The notes: generated by a model from the letters alone, not told the origin. Shown: positions 38,366-49,525, counted from the first letter of the stretch. The stretch: 64,000 nt of DNA from Gliomastix tumulicola (GCA_001599755.1 BCHX01000005.1:318800-382799); one strand, 5' to 3'. A program made the numbers and translations.

Positions 38366-40708
38366 GCATCGCCTTACGCAGCGAACTAAGCACCGTCTCG
38401 TCCAGTAACAGGATCTGGGTCGCGGGAAAGGAGGAAGCAAGTGGTCTGCCGTTGCGGGCGCGAGGAATCCGAGGAACACGATGGCTAGGTTTCTGATTGA
38501 TTGATTCTGATTTCCTTTCCTTTCCATGGCCACTCATTTAGTCTGGTATTATTTACTTCCCTTAGAACTACCACGTAGCATGTTAGCAACCATCGCGCGG
38601 ATTTAACCCCCCTGTGAGAGCATTCATCAGTACCTGGGCACTCACGACGAGGGTGCGCAGCTAGCGAGGCAATTTCAATAAGGAAGCGTACAGTTTATTT
38701 AGTTGTGTGCTGTGGTGTTAGATAGACCTCACTAATAAGCACCATCTTGTTCATCCGACCACGTTGATATTGCGCTGCCGTTTGCCGGTTCAGTTACTGG
38801 TGTCAGAGTCCACTGCGACCAGCGGTCATCTCACTGAGAGGTTGGTTGGGTGCGTTCTCTGGGGGACCTACATAGCACGGAGGTCCATCAACCGCCCGCT
38901 GCAATAGCATAATACGTGGCACACCACTCTTCATCAGGATGGAAATCCGACAGAACAACACAGTCGGGTATCCAAGCACGAAGCAAGGGCCGGGTCTCAT
39001 TCATGTGGTGGTGGTTGTGTACAGTGATTTTGGATGCTCCGAGGATCACTGTGTTGGGCGGTTCCCTCAGCGCCCGATCGGCGGCTGGATTCGCTGGATT
39101 CGGCGGTCGCACTCACTGAAGAGGGACGACACAGCGGTAGACACCAAAAAAGCACAGCACAGGGTGAGGACCACGACGTACGACGCAGGAATGAGGTTCT
39201 ACATAGCCACACATTTGCAGTGACCGTCTCAGAGACCTAGAATCATCGTATGATTGCCATGCAGTCGCGGAGATTGAAAACCATTTCACTGGAGGAAGCA
39301 GCTGCGGTGACCAAGGGCACACAGAAGACACACCCTAGAGGTGTCGCCTCGGCCGAGTAGGCAAGGCCCAGTACCACGGCTCACGGCTCAGGAGCCAATA
39401 TCCAGCCATCCCAGGGAGTCTGCACACCCAGGAGGGCACGAACATCGTACGATCAGCATACCAGCGGGAGATTCGGGTCTCTCGAGGGGGATCCGAATGA
39501 GCACGAGATGCTCCGACCGGACCTGGGCCAGGAAATGGTGCTGACGGCTCTCGAGCTACGGGACAAGCCATCCCAAGGCCTTCATCCCACGGCCGTACCT
39601 GAGACACCAATACCTTGGCCGAACGACACGACTGCTACGAATGAATCCCTTCCAACACCCTGAAGCGGCGAGCAATGACGCCCCCCTCGTGAGATGAAGA
39701 GGGGAAAAAGTGCGAGAGGGGAAGAGGGGCGCTTCTGATATATACGAACCGTTTCGGCGTGAGACGCTCCGTTGCTCCTCGGTCGACGCACCGTAATCTT
39801 ACCTTTTCGCTACGCCACCTTCTGTATTGGGGTCCGTCTGCCCATGATTTTGCGTATTACTGTCGATCTCTTTTTCGACGGTCGGGCAGCCGTAAGATGG
39901 TTCTGGATGCACGACGGTGGTTAGGGGCATTTCGACTTCTGGGTGAACTTTCCTGCCGCAACGACACGACTGACTCGCCCAACGAGACTTTCTAATCATT
40001 TTTAAAAGGCACCGCTCGTCAATAAAGACCAGAGATCACTACAGCGCGCTCAAAACAGGCCTGGAACTGAGGAAACAGCGTGCGCAAGGACGGGTGAGTT
40101 GAGTTGGTGAGCATGTGCGCCTGACGAGAATGGCAGTGCGACGTCCCTCTTCAGTTGGTCAGCCGTCAACGCAGCGTTTTCAGCTATTTTTGGACCAAAA
40201 AGCCGGTTTTCTTTGCCCGACAACGTTATCAGGATGTCGATCATCAAGAGCAGGACAAAAGAATGCGAGAGATGGAGAGGCTAATAATATCCGGGACTTT
40301 GCAGTATGTTTTTCGTCTAGGCATGTTTTTTCGCTGGTCACGTGCCAAAGTGCAAAAGTCACGTGAGGGCGGGAAAAACTTGGAAACGGTCTCAAGGACC
40401 CAGCCATGCGGTCTTATATACTACCGTCCACTGAAGACATAAGAAGAGAATGCCTGCAGCGAGTGCCAGGGATTGGGAAAGTGATGTGTATGGCCACATG
40501 AACCCGAACAAGCCCTCAACTGCGAGCCTCTTCCCATTGACCAGTACCTACCTCGTTGCAGTCAGGTCGCGCCTGTCCATGGCCGAACCGAACCGAGATC
40601 ACCGTCAGCCCAGAATTCCCCATCATTAGCCCGGAATCGCTAGTGGAGCCTGCACAACACTTCCGGCGGGGAAGTGTGGCCGTCTTGCACAGCTGGCAGA
40701 CGCGCACT
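38366..40708. other. 2.3-kb region without a clear gene
   Basis: Immediately after 38365 the frame continues with a second TAA and about 30 further codons before a TAG near 38485. Beyond that only short, domain-free frames are seen. The promoter of the small kinase-like gene is presumably near 40500-40700. Confidence 0.5.
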
Positions 40709-41540
40709 ATGGATGACCACGACTCCAGCTCCAGCGACGGTGAAGACTCAAAGAATGGGGATGCCCTGGAAGACCCCATGGCGGAGAGGACGCATGTAGG
40801 TGTCCCTCCAATCCCTCCTCCATCGTCCAGACTCTAACGTGGCCTACCAGTCCTTCCAGCTCGGTACCAGATCCATAACCGCCAGAGGATCACCGTCTGA
40901 TAATCTGCACGTCAACGTCCTTCGACTTACGATGACCAGCTCGCCTCTTGACCGAGCCATACGCACGACTCTATCCGTTCTCCCTGTCTGTATATACGAC
41001 TACATCCGGTCGAAACTCCCCGAATGGACCATCCCAAAGAAGATAGTCGTCAAGAGGCAGAAGGATGGATGGGAGAAGGAGTTCGACACAGAGGAGGCGA
41101 CGTACCAAAGAGTACGGCATCTGCAGGGCCAGATCATACCAGTCTTTTTCGGCCGAATCGACTATGACGGTACCCGCGCCCTCGTCTTGTCAGACGTCGG
41201 GGGAGCGAATATGTCAGAGCCTGGAGGTGCGCTACTCGGCGATGGCGAGATACTGGCTGTGTCGGACTTCCAAGATATGCTGTCGCGGGCGCTGGGTGCG
41301 CTGGCGGCTTGCGATGTATCCTTCGACGACCTCAAGCTAGATAACTTTCTACGCGTTGATCGCGCTCGGGACAGAGCAGTCATGATCGTCGACCTGGAGC
41401 AGGTCTCTCAGATAGATTCAGAAGAGGACAGGGACCTCCTGACACAGAGTGCTACCCGTGTCTTGACGAAACGGTACGCAAGTCATGTCAAGGGCATGCA
41501 GCATGACGGCGTCTTGCCTCAGAATGGCGGTCCGGTGTAG
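40709..41540 (+). CDS. Small degenerate kinase-fold protein, 258 aa
   Basis: Exons 40709-40795 and 40851-41540. The 55-bp intron has a GTAGGT donor, a CTCTAAC branch site 14 bp from a CTACCAG acceptor, and an in-frame join (…MAERTH|SFQLGTRS…). The N-terminal 25 residues are acidic (DDHDSSSSDGEDS). A kinase-like core follows: IVVK97, E111/E112 as possible alpha-C Glu, a hinge-like segment (ALVLSDVGG), a catalytic loop F187-D-D189-LKLDN194 and D210-L-E. The usual catalytic-loop His is Phe, while the Asp, Lys and Asn remain. The form matches short fungal kinase-like proteins related to the C-terminal domains of the 15-kb and 20-kb genes, here without the nuclease-like and Cys/His parts. It may be active on an unknown substrate or act as a pseudokinase. 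Confidence 0.75.
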
Positions 41541-42140
41541 TGTGGAAGTTGGGATTGATGGCGACGTCGACCCGAAGGCCATTCCGTGGACGATCGAAGG
41601 ACAAGACCCTGCTGAGGAACGCCGACGTATGGCTGCAGGCAAAACGCCTCTTATCACGGACCAGACGGGATCATCTTCCAATGCCCTTGAATCAGCGGCG
41701 GATGATCCTGTCGTCCAACCGTAGAGAACCTGGGCCAAATATTGTCCCTGGCTGGCTCTCCGTGGTGGTTTGATGTCGTGCTCCCAAGCTGGCCTGCACC
41801 GTGAGTGCATCGTGTGGCCGTATGGTGTCAGCTTCAACTACAGGAGCACTCTCCCACGGATCCCATCCTCCCCAAGTAAGCTCTCAGAGAGCTCGACGTC
41901 CTCTCCTCCCGAGCTACCGCTTGACGACCCCGCCTCGCCTTGCCCTAACTATCATCATCCGGTCAAGGGATGTGCATCTATAGCATGGTAGCTCCCTTGT
42001 CATCTTCATAGAGGTTGTCGGCACTCTGCGTGCTTCGAGGCCAACCGGGCCTTATTGGATCAGCTGCAATTAATTGTGGGGTTGATGTTGGACCCAGTCG
42101 GTGTCTGGTCCACGGCTTGACGGGTCGAGTGTGAAAATGG

Positions 42141-42353
42141 ACCATCGAGCTCCCGGGTAGTCAGCGGGGAACTACCCTAGACAGCGGGCCGCAGAAAAAA
42201 AAAACCTGGGCTGGGGAAGAAAAAAAAAACGACGGGAGCATCGTGGACCAGCACCCCACCATCGAGCTCCCGGGTAGGTAATCAAGGCACGCAGCCTACC
42301 CTAGACAGTGGACCGCAGAAAAAAAAGCCTCGGGCTGGGGAAGAAAAAAAACC
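42141..42353. repeat. Two-copy direct repeat, about 95 bp per unit
   Basis: Both copies begin ACCATCGAGCTCCCGGGTAG and share the blocks CTACCCTAGACAG, GCAGAAAAAA and GGGCTGGGGAAGAAAAAAA. The first runs 42141-42230 and the second 42258-42353. Each contains two A-runs at matching places, so it is a duplicated non-coding cassette. Confidence 0.85.
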
Positions 42354-43107
42354 ACGTCGCCCATCGTCGCCCACTAAGACTGTTCCCTGGTGAAGGCTGG
42401 TGAAGGCGTCACAGTTGACCGCTTCGCCGTGTCAGAGCCCATCTACAGTAGTAGTTCGAGTGCCGACCATGTCCGTCTTTGCAAATAGTTGTACATGCCA
42501 AGTCTTCGACGATTCAGGAAGTCCAAGGTCCGACCGAATCCCAACGCTGCTCCGAGGCCCGACCGTGCCAGACACGAAGCTTTCCACCTCCGATAGGAGA
42601 GGACAGCAGCCCTTTCGTCTCGCGCCGAAGGCCGAAGGGTGACAATCACGGGCCCTTGGATCTCGACCGACCGGGCAGCGTCACGGATCCCCGTACGGAT
42701 GGAGGCACGGCGCAGGCCAGGTGTGACGGCGCTTCTTCAGTCTGGGGTTTGTGCTACCTACCAGTTATAGTTTTGCGTCGTGAAGCCCACGGCCGGTGCA
42801 GTCCCTCCCGAGAAGCGACGAGCATTGAATCGGATACAAACACGGCAGGAGGGAAATGGCCAATGCGAAGTCAGGTCTGCGCCGCGACTGTACGCCTGTG
42901 GCACGTTCGACTGAGCATACGCCTCTCCGGTAGGTTAAGAAGTTCGCGCCGCGCCTTCATATCAGTCTGCCGCCCGGTGTAGGCAGTGTCCTATGCCGTG
43001 CGTCTTGTATCCGCTCCTGATTTAGTTCTTGTCGCGAGCTACGCCCGTCCCCCGTGAATGGTTCGATATCATCTACAGAACATCCTCGCGGCACCTTGTG
43101 GTCCCCT

Positions 43108-43123
43108 CCCCCCCCCCCCCCCC

Positions 43124-43204
<81 letters not shown>
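43108..43204. repeat. Poly-C tract (16 C, GT, then 79 C)
   Basis: Sixteen C's at 43108-43123, then GT, then 79 consecutive C's from 43126 to 43204. On the opposite strand this is poly-G and could form quadruplex structures. The length is exceptional and may be partly an assembly or read-error artefact. Confidence 0.9.
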
Positions 43205-43205
<1 letters not shown>

Positions 43206-44416
43206 TTTCTACGCCGCCGTAGTTACATGCAGAGTCGTAGCCCAGCTGCAGGGTCCGGCTCCGGGGTTTCAGGGGACGTAAACGGGGTGGCTGCGCCGTA
43301 TGCGAGACATTGGCACCCGGGCTCGGCCAATTAACCTAAGCAAGCAAGGCAGAAGTTGACGGTTCGTCCGAGCCAGCTGCGTGGCGTTCTGGCCGCAGGC
43401 TGGGAGTAGGTGGTCGCGTGTGACAAGAGAGAGGAGGTGGGGGATTTTAACTAGTAGTAGTAGCAGTTGCACGACGGCGGACTCGGATCTCGTGCTTGGC
43501 CCTGCGGGCATTCATTCACATGCGGAGGGGGATGATTCGTAGCCCGAACGAGAGACGGGCGAGAGAAGAGACGCAGCCCGAGAATAGCAGCGGTGGCAGG
43601 CATGAGGTGCATAGTATGCAGGACGGTTGGCTTCCAGTCGATGCTTCGAGCGGGCTGCATGTATTGAGGCCTGACGGATGGATTCTAACAGAGAGACAGA
43701 GCTGATTTTAGTGCAGGGCGTCAGTGAGTTTGCCGCTGCTGACCCCTGCACTTTCCGTTGCACCTGGCCAATCAGGCGCACGGAGCGAGGCCACAGCGGG
43801 AGAATAGGGAGCACAGGCGGCGCCGCACTTGCTCTGAGGTTACAGTGGCAGCAGCGTCCGCCGTCCGTCCTCCCGTTGGTTAGGCCTAGTTTCCCCCTCC
43901 ACAGGGAATCACGACCAAACAACAGCAACTACTAATAGATCCATGGGATACGTTTTTACCTCTCCCAGTCAACCTTGCCGGTGAGGCGAAGCTGGGTGAC
44001 GCATCTCTGGGGCTCGTTTCTGCATCCTTATCCCTCGCACCAGAACTGCATCTGTTATTTATTGCCCACGAATCCCACATTCCAGCGCCCCTTCTCCCTT
44101 CTCTCATTCGCCAACCCATCAGGCACCTATTGCGCTCGGCCCAGAATCCGGTGACGATACCACTTCCCCACCTGCAGCTTCGTTAGCCCACGGACTGGGC
44201 CGCAAACCACAAGTCACCGCATCGCGACCACCCCTCACTGTGGTTTCTCGTTCTCTCGTCTTTCGTCTCTCTCTCGTTCTCTCTCGTCTCTCTTTCGTTC
44301 TCTCGTCTCTCCCTCTCTCTACTACCTCTACCTCTGCCTCAGCTGCGTCAACTGTCTCCCCCTCTCTCTACCTCTACCGCAGCTGCGTCTCCTCACCGAC
44401 GCTCCCATGACCGGCC

Positions 44417-47131
44417 ATGCCCTCCAACGAGCGTGACGCCGACGTCGACCACGACGACGACCGCCCCCGAGAAAAGACAGACAAGGCCCGCCGCTCCAAG
44501 TCCGACCACAAACATGACAGACACAAGGACCGGGACCGGGACCGGGACCATCCTCACCGCTCGTCACGCTCGACTCGCAGCAGGCTGAGCGAGGCCGGCA
44601 GCGAGACACACTCCCAGTCCTCCCGCCGCCACCGCAAGAGGGACAAGGACTCCGACCGGGACCGTGATCGGGACAGCGCCAAGTTCAGGTCTACCTCGGC
44701 CAGTGACCTGTTCTCTGGCTTCTCCGCGCCCCTCGACCGGCGCATCTCCGTGCCCTACCCGTCCTTCAGCAAGGCTCACAGCAAGGAGGCTCTCCATAGC
44801 AAAGAGGCCCTCCCTCTCCACAGCAGGGAGGACCTGTCCACCACCACCACCACCACCTCGCACAAGAAGTCCGACCCGTATACGCCCGAACACACGGATG
44901 TGGGCAAGGAGGCCGACACACGCCACTCGTCCGATGTCACACGCAGATCTTCCAAGTCCAAGAGGTCATCGACACGGCCGCCCACGCCCCCCGAGACCGA
45001 TGTGTCCGCCGACAAGAAAGAGGACAGCAACGCGGAGCAGGACGTCCACGATGAGCGATATGAGGAGACAATCCCCGAGGACGACCTGCTGCGACCCAGA
45101 TCACGCACGTCGGGCATCTCGCGGTCTGCCTCCCTCCGCGACGACAAGTCGAAGCTCAGTCAGAAATCGCGGGCCTCGAGTCAGGCCACTTTTGTCCAGG
45201 CACCACAGCACAAGTCCCACGAGAAGCTACGGTCAGACTCGCGCGCCTCCAGCGGCGGCTCACGGCACTCCATCACACGATCATCCTCCACACGAAGCAC
45301 ACGAGACCCCGAGTCGATAGACCGACACTCCTCCTCCAGCAGCCCCCGGGACTCGTCCCCGCGAACACCTACACAGTCGACGCCCTTCTCCCCGCACGTG
45401 TATGGCGGTGCCAACCCGGCCCCGTCTGCGACACCCGATATCCCGGACGATGAGACAGACATGGCCTCCAAGACGGCGACGCCTGCCTCTGGCATGGCAT
45501 TCGCGCCGCCGCCGCCGCCTCCGCCTCCTCCGCCGCCACCACCACCTCCAGCCATAGACATCCAGGACCTCCCGCGGGTCGACTATCTCCTCCAGAACGG
45601 CGGTCTGGCATACCCCGCACCCAAGAACTTCCTCTCCGTGCTGCCACGTCAGAACGGCACGCGACCTTCTAACCCTCCGCTGGCCGGCGCCGACACGCTC
45701 TTCGCGCCCTTCTTCAACCTCCTCGACCAGTACCAGACCGTTCTCTCGAAGCAGGGATCCATCGCCGTTGCCACGGGCCACCGTTCCATCGCCCGCCGCC
45801 TGCTCGACCGGCTGGAGAACGTCTTCTCCCGCGACCTCCCTGCCCATGGCTGTTCCTGTGTCATGTGTGACAAGCAGGGCCACGAGATTCACCAGGGACT
45901 GACATGGGGCGATGTGCTTGAATGGGTCAGCAAGCGCATGGACCTCCCCCAGTGGCCTCCGTTCGACCTGGCAGAGATCGGCACCAAGGCTGCTGAGGTG
46001 TCGGCAGACCTGCCGCCGCGGCCGCGGTCACCGGTCAAGATGGACCCCGATATCGACGAGCAGTTTAGGGAGCACTACCTTCGACAGTCCAAGAAGGTCC
46101 GGTCCGCCGTGGACAAGTGGCTGAGCAACACGGGCGAGACGCCGGTTCCGCCGCCTCAGGAGGTAGACGACGAGACCCTGACCTTTGCCATCCTCACCAA
46201 CCTCGAGCCAGACGAACGGCCGTACTTCAACGCCCTTCTCTCCAACTCCCGGGAGCTCAAGCCGTCGACTCGCGCCCCTACGCCGTGGAATCGGCCACGG
46301 AACGACTTCCTCATCAAGACGGGCCTGGCCCTGCAGCGGCTGTACCGGCTGCAGCAGACGCCGCGGGATGCCGAATGTGCCATGTATCTCATCAAGAACC
46401 CGCACACGCACGACCTTCTGGTGACGCTATCGGACATCAACAACTCCGAGTGGGAGATCCTCACTTCCGGGCGCTTCGACGGCTTCCTGTGGTCAGGGGC
46501 CGATGCGGACGAGGGCGGGCTGGAATCACGCGGCGCAACGCCTGCCAACATGTCGACCATGAGCCCCGGTCCGCGCGCGGCTTCGTCCATGAGCTCTCGC
46601 AACATGACGCCGTTCTCGCCCTACTCGCGAGGGGCCACGCCCGCGTCGTTTGTCAGCCTGGCATCGTCCGGCATGCCGGGCGGGAGACAGCCCGTATCCA
46701 ACGACGAGGAGATGGAGATGGCGGCCATTGCCGAGATCGAGCGGGAGATCTACAGCGGCATGGAGATCCTCGAGGACGCGTTCGAGAAGCTGCACCAGCG
46801 CGCCGAGATGGTGAGGACGTCGCTGCGCCAGCGGGGCGCGGGTCTCATGCAGAACCTCCAGCTGCGCAGGCGCATCGACGTGCTGCCGAACCTGCCGTCG
46901 GGCAACTCGCAGAGCTCCGGGTACGAGCGCCCCGCGTGGGCGGCGGCGGCGGCGGCGGGGGGCGGCGGCAGCGAGTACGACGGCGGCAGCGACAGCGAAT
47001 GGGGCTTCGACGACATGGACATCATGCCGGACGACTCGGCCAGCAACATCAGCAGCTCGCGGCACCGACGGCCTAAGAGACGGACTGAACGCCGTACGCC
47101 CGCGCCCATCGAAGAGGACGACGAGGAATAG
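44417..47131 (+). CDS. Arg/Ser-rich conserved fungal protein, 904 aa, unknown
   Basis: Intronless, with an ATG at 44417 after a C/T-rich leader. Residues 1-350 are basic and disordered with RDRDRD and SR-type runs. A poly-proline stretch (about 363-378) follows. Residues about 395-715 look like a folded domain with a possible CSCVMC Cys cluster (about 476-481), long helices (HRSIARRLLDRLENVF) and conserved-looking aromatic positions (NNSEWEILTSGRFDGFLWSG). A C-terminal helix (about 757-815, MEMAAIAEIEREIYSGMEIL) is likely a coiled coil, and the tail is basic then acidic. The SR/RD-rich head suggests a nuclear protein, perhaps linked to RNA processing, but no RRM or other named domain is visible. 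Confidence 0.85.
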   Translation: MPSNERDADVDHDDDRPREKTDKARRSKSDHKHDRHKDRDRDRDHPHRSSRSTRSRLSEAGSETHSQSSRRHRKRDKDSDRDRDRDSAKFRSTSASDLFSGFSAPLDRRISVPYPSFSKAHSKEALHSKEALPLHSREDLSTTTTTTSHKKSDPYTPEHTDVGKEADTRHSSDVTRRSSKSKRSSTRPPTPPETDVSADKKEDSNAEQDVHDERYEETIPEDDLLRPRSRTSGISRSASLRDDKSKLSQKSRASSQATFVQAPQHKSHEKLRSDSRASSGGSRHSITRSSSTRSTRDPESIDRHSSSSSPRDSSPRTPTQSTPFSPHVYGGANPAPSATPDIPDDETDMASKTATPASGMAFAPPPPPPPPPPPPPPPAIDIQDLPRVDYLLQNGGLAYPAPKNFLSVLPRQNGTRPSNPPLAGADTLFAPFFNLLDQYQTVLSKQGSIAVATGHRSIARRLLDRLENVFSRDLPAHGCSCVMCDKQGHEIHQGLTWGDVLEWVSKRMDLPQWPPFDLAEIGTKAAEVSADLPPRPRSPVKMDPDIDEQFREHYLRQSKKVRSAVDKWLSNTGETPVPPPQEVDDETLTFAILTNLEPDERPYFNALLSNSRELKPSTRAPTPWNRPRNDFLIKTGLALQRLYRLQQTPRDAECAMYLIKNPHTHDLLVTLSDINNSEWEILTSGRFDGFLWSGADADEGGLESRGATPANMSTMSPGPRAASSMSSRNMTPFSPYSRGATPASFVSLASSGMPGGRQPVSNDEEMEMAAIAEIEREIYSGMEILEDAFEKLHQRAEMVRTSLRQRGAGLMQNLQLRRRIDVLPNLPSGNSQSSGYERPAWAAAAAAGGGGSEYDGGSDSEWGFDDMDIMPDDSASNISSSRHRRPKRRTERRTPAPIEEDDEE

Positions 47132-47718
47132 ATCCATCCCCTTTGCCCACCAGTATCAATCTTTACGACAACCGTCACGTTTTCTATATTCCGACCACCC
47201 ATGGAATGATTAGCATTACAGTCACAGCAGGTTATTAGCAGGATAGCAATGGGTATGATGATGGCTTCGAGCTTTTTATCTTTTATTCTCTCTCTCTCTC
47301 TTTCTATCTCTCGTCTCATGTCGTCTCGCGTCACGTCGGAGTACGGGGGCACGAGCACGAGCAGCAATCGGGCGTTATGTTTTTGCAACTTTGTCGTCTT
47401 GAGCAGGAAGATACCAATGTTTGTCTTTTTTTTACTGGTCTGTTGGTCTTGGTCTTTGTCTTTGTCTATGTGTGTGGGCGAAAGGTCCTCCCCTTGCAAG
47501 GTTTTTTGTTGTTGTTGTTGGATGAGCTGGTTTGGGTCTTTGCACCCTTCTCATGTTGGATCTGTTTTTGTTTGATGTGCTTCCGTGTACATATTGTCTG
47601 TCGCCTAGTTACGGGAGAGGTCTTTGTTGGAGCGGCGGGGGGGGGGGATGTTGGCGAGGACAGCAGGGACATAATGGTTATTTCACCTTGAATGTTAGTG
47701 TGGCCCCAAGACGCCGAG

Positions 47719-47901
47719 CGTTCTTAGACCTTGACGTGATAATACTCTGGAAACCTGACCTGGTACGTTCTTAGACCTTGGCGTGATACTCTGGGAACCT
47801 GGCCTGGTACGTTCTTAGACCTTTGACGTGATACTCTAGGAACCTGGCCCGGTACATTCTTGTGGCCATTGCGTGATACTCTAGGAACCTAGCCCGGTAC
47901 G
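47719..47901. repeat. Tandem repeat, about 45-bp unit, four copies
   Basis: Each unit reads CGTTCTTAGACC...GTGATACTCT...GGAACCTGGCCTGGTA with progressive divergence. The last unit has lost the CTTAGACC part. It is non-coding in all frames. Confidence 0.85.
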
Positions 47902-47959
47902 CCCCCGCGGCTATGGGTGGTGATGTGCTTCCTCGACTCACTGCTGCAGGGCGTTGAAC

Positions 47960-48030
47960 GGTGAACGCGTAGATAGTCTAGTGAGCGCGTAGATAGTCTG
48001 GTGAACACGTAGATAGTCTGGTGAACACCT
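47960..48030. repeat. Tandem repeat, 20-bp unit, about 3.5 copies
   Basis: The unit is GTGAACACGTAGATAGTCTG, with AACGCGT/AGCGCGT variants. It lies about 60 bp after the 45-bp array and is unrelated to it in sequence. Confidence 0.85.
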
Positions 48031-48329
48031 AAGCACAACACCCCGTCTGAGCGTGCGCTCGCCCCTAAAACGCGTTACCGTAGCTCTGCAGCGCACTTGC
48101 ACGCGTTGCTCCCAGATGCTCAAGTCGGTCCATCTTTCCATACTTCTGGTCTGTGGTGTCTGGGCGTCTTCGTTGGGGGATGGATGCTCTCGGACGCTGA
48201 AATGCGAAAATTGCTAGAATCCCTCCCGTCTTGCTCGAGAGTCTTGCTTTGCCTCTTGGTTCTCTCCTTCCCTGGACGTGTCAACCTCCTGAATTTTGTA
48301 GATTCTTTCTTCCTCAAGCATCATTCGTG

Positions 48330-49408
48330 CCGGCATTCGTCCCAAACGTCGCCGTATCATCATCCTGGATATCGAGGTTATTCGGAAGCCTTCGCAACAC
48401 CAGATGCCATAAGCTGGCGCATCTCCCACCGCTCAGGGGACCTAAGCCTCTTTCCTACTCCGATTTGGCTTCTGGAGGTTGAAACTCGCTCTATTGACGG
48501 GTCTGGTTGTCTCCCTCCCCTCTTCCCAGGGGCCTGTGAATTGGCACCTGTACTGGGAGGTATCTGGGCCGCTAACTCGTAACCCGTTTCTTGGTCGGCG
48601 TCCTCCTTCATCGACAGCCCGATTCTTGTTCCCTCGATGGAAATGACCTCGACCTTGACGGCTTGTCCAAGTTCCACCACATCGGATGGGTGACGAATAT
48701 GCTCGTCTGCCAGCCTCGAGATGTGAATGAGGCCGTCGACTGCCCCCGTGTTGCTGCGAAGCCTTGCAAAGGCGCCGGATTCTTTGATGCTTGTGATGTA
48801 GGCGTCATATATTTGATGCAGAACGGGGACGCCATCATGGTGGTTGGTCTTCATCCTTATAGTTTCGATCGTATCGATTGTCCCTATGGCTTGGGAAGAT
48901 TCGTAGCATGGCCATTTCTCGAGCGGCGGGTTTCAGGCGCGGAACGAGGACTGTGGCTGCGCTTCCGCTTCTCCCATCTCCTCGGTTCGGTCTCCCTTTT
49001 GCAATGCTTCGATTCTGGAGCTTCGAAATCGGCCAAGGTGTCGTCAATGGTATCTCTTGCTGACGAAGGCTGGCTGGGCGGAGCGATGCGGACGAGGGTT
49101 TGTGCCGTCTCGTCGTGGGCCAAGGATGGCTGCTTGTCAGGAGGTTCAGGGGCCTTCTTCTTCTTCGTCTTCAACGACGGGTGCATTGGCGGGACAAGTC
49201 GATCGATACTATCCATCAGGCTAGGAGGGAAAGCACCGTCGCCGATATCACTCATCTTCCGTCGGAAATCCTCCAGAGAGTCCGCGGCGACTCGCTGGGC
49301 GATGACGAACTCGGCGAGGGTCCTGTCGTCGACGCCCAGGTGGTTCTGCAGCTCGGAGGCGACCTTGCTGACCAGCCCGATGAGCTCGAGCTGACGAATT
49401 TCGTCCAT
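48330..49408 (-). pseudogene. Decayed 5' fragment of a Prp22/DHX8-type splicing helicase
   Basis: An ATG at 49408 opens MDEIRQLELIGLVSKVASEL, then NHLGVDDRTLAEFVIAQ and SLMDSIDRLVPPMHP, the N-terminal helical domain of Prp22/DHX8. A Lys/Glu/Arg-rich linker follows. The frame breaks at about 48884; HRDNRYDRNYKDED lies in a second frame. The S1 RNA-binding domain (PVLHQIYDAYITSIKESGAF, then GLIHISRL) resumes in a third. The conserved SPERWEMRQLMASGVAKAS segment then hits a stop near 48378, after which NLDIQDDDTATF-like residues continue out of frame. The helicase core (DEAH, RecA1/2) is absent. This is therefore a 5'-truncation copy with at least two frame disruptions, not the essential splicing gene, which should lie elsewhere in the genome. 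Confidence 0.8.
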
Positions 49409-49525
49409 CTCATGCCAGGGACGGACGGAAGAGACTGACGGCGAACGAGAAAGACGATGCACAAGACTAGCGATGGGCGACCAGCGACTGACGATGGCCG
49501 GGAATGATGGAGGACGGCAGGGGGC

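Larger units (their letters stand above)
41541..44416. other. 2.9-kb region with repeats and a poly-C tract
   Basis: No gene is supported. It holds a two-copy 95-bp direct repeat (42141-42353), an extreme poly-C tract (43108-43204), and a long C/T-rich leader (about 44240-44350) before the gene at 44417. Open frames across the poly-C are proline or glycine artefacts. Confidence 0.55.
47132..48329. other. Intergenic region with two minisatellites
   Basis: This is the 3' flank of the 904-aa gene. It has C/T- and T-rich stretches (47280-47530), a G-run (about 47638-47649), and the arrays at 47719-47901 and 47960-48030. It then grades into the downstream end of the helicase relic. No gene is supported. 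Confidence 0.55.

Noticed and set aside
46117..47076. 319-codon frame overlapping the 904-aa gene on the same strand
   Set aside because: An alternative-frame artefact of G/C-rich coding sequence: Arg/Gly/Ala/His-rich, with no domain and no start context.
47719..48030. CRISPR-like array
   Set aside because: The repeats are contiguous with no unique spacers, and the genome is eukaryotic. They are minisatellites.
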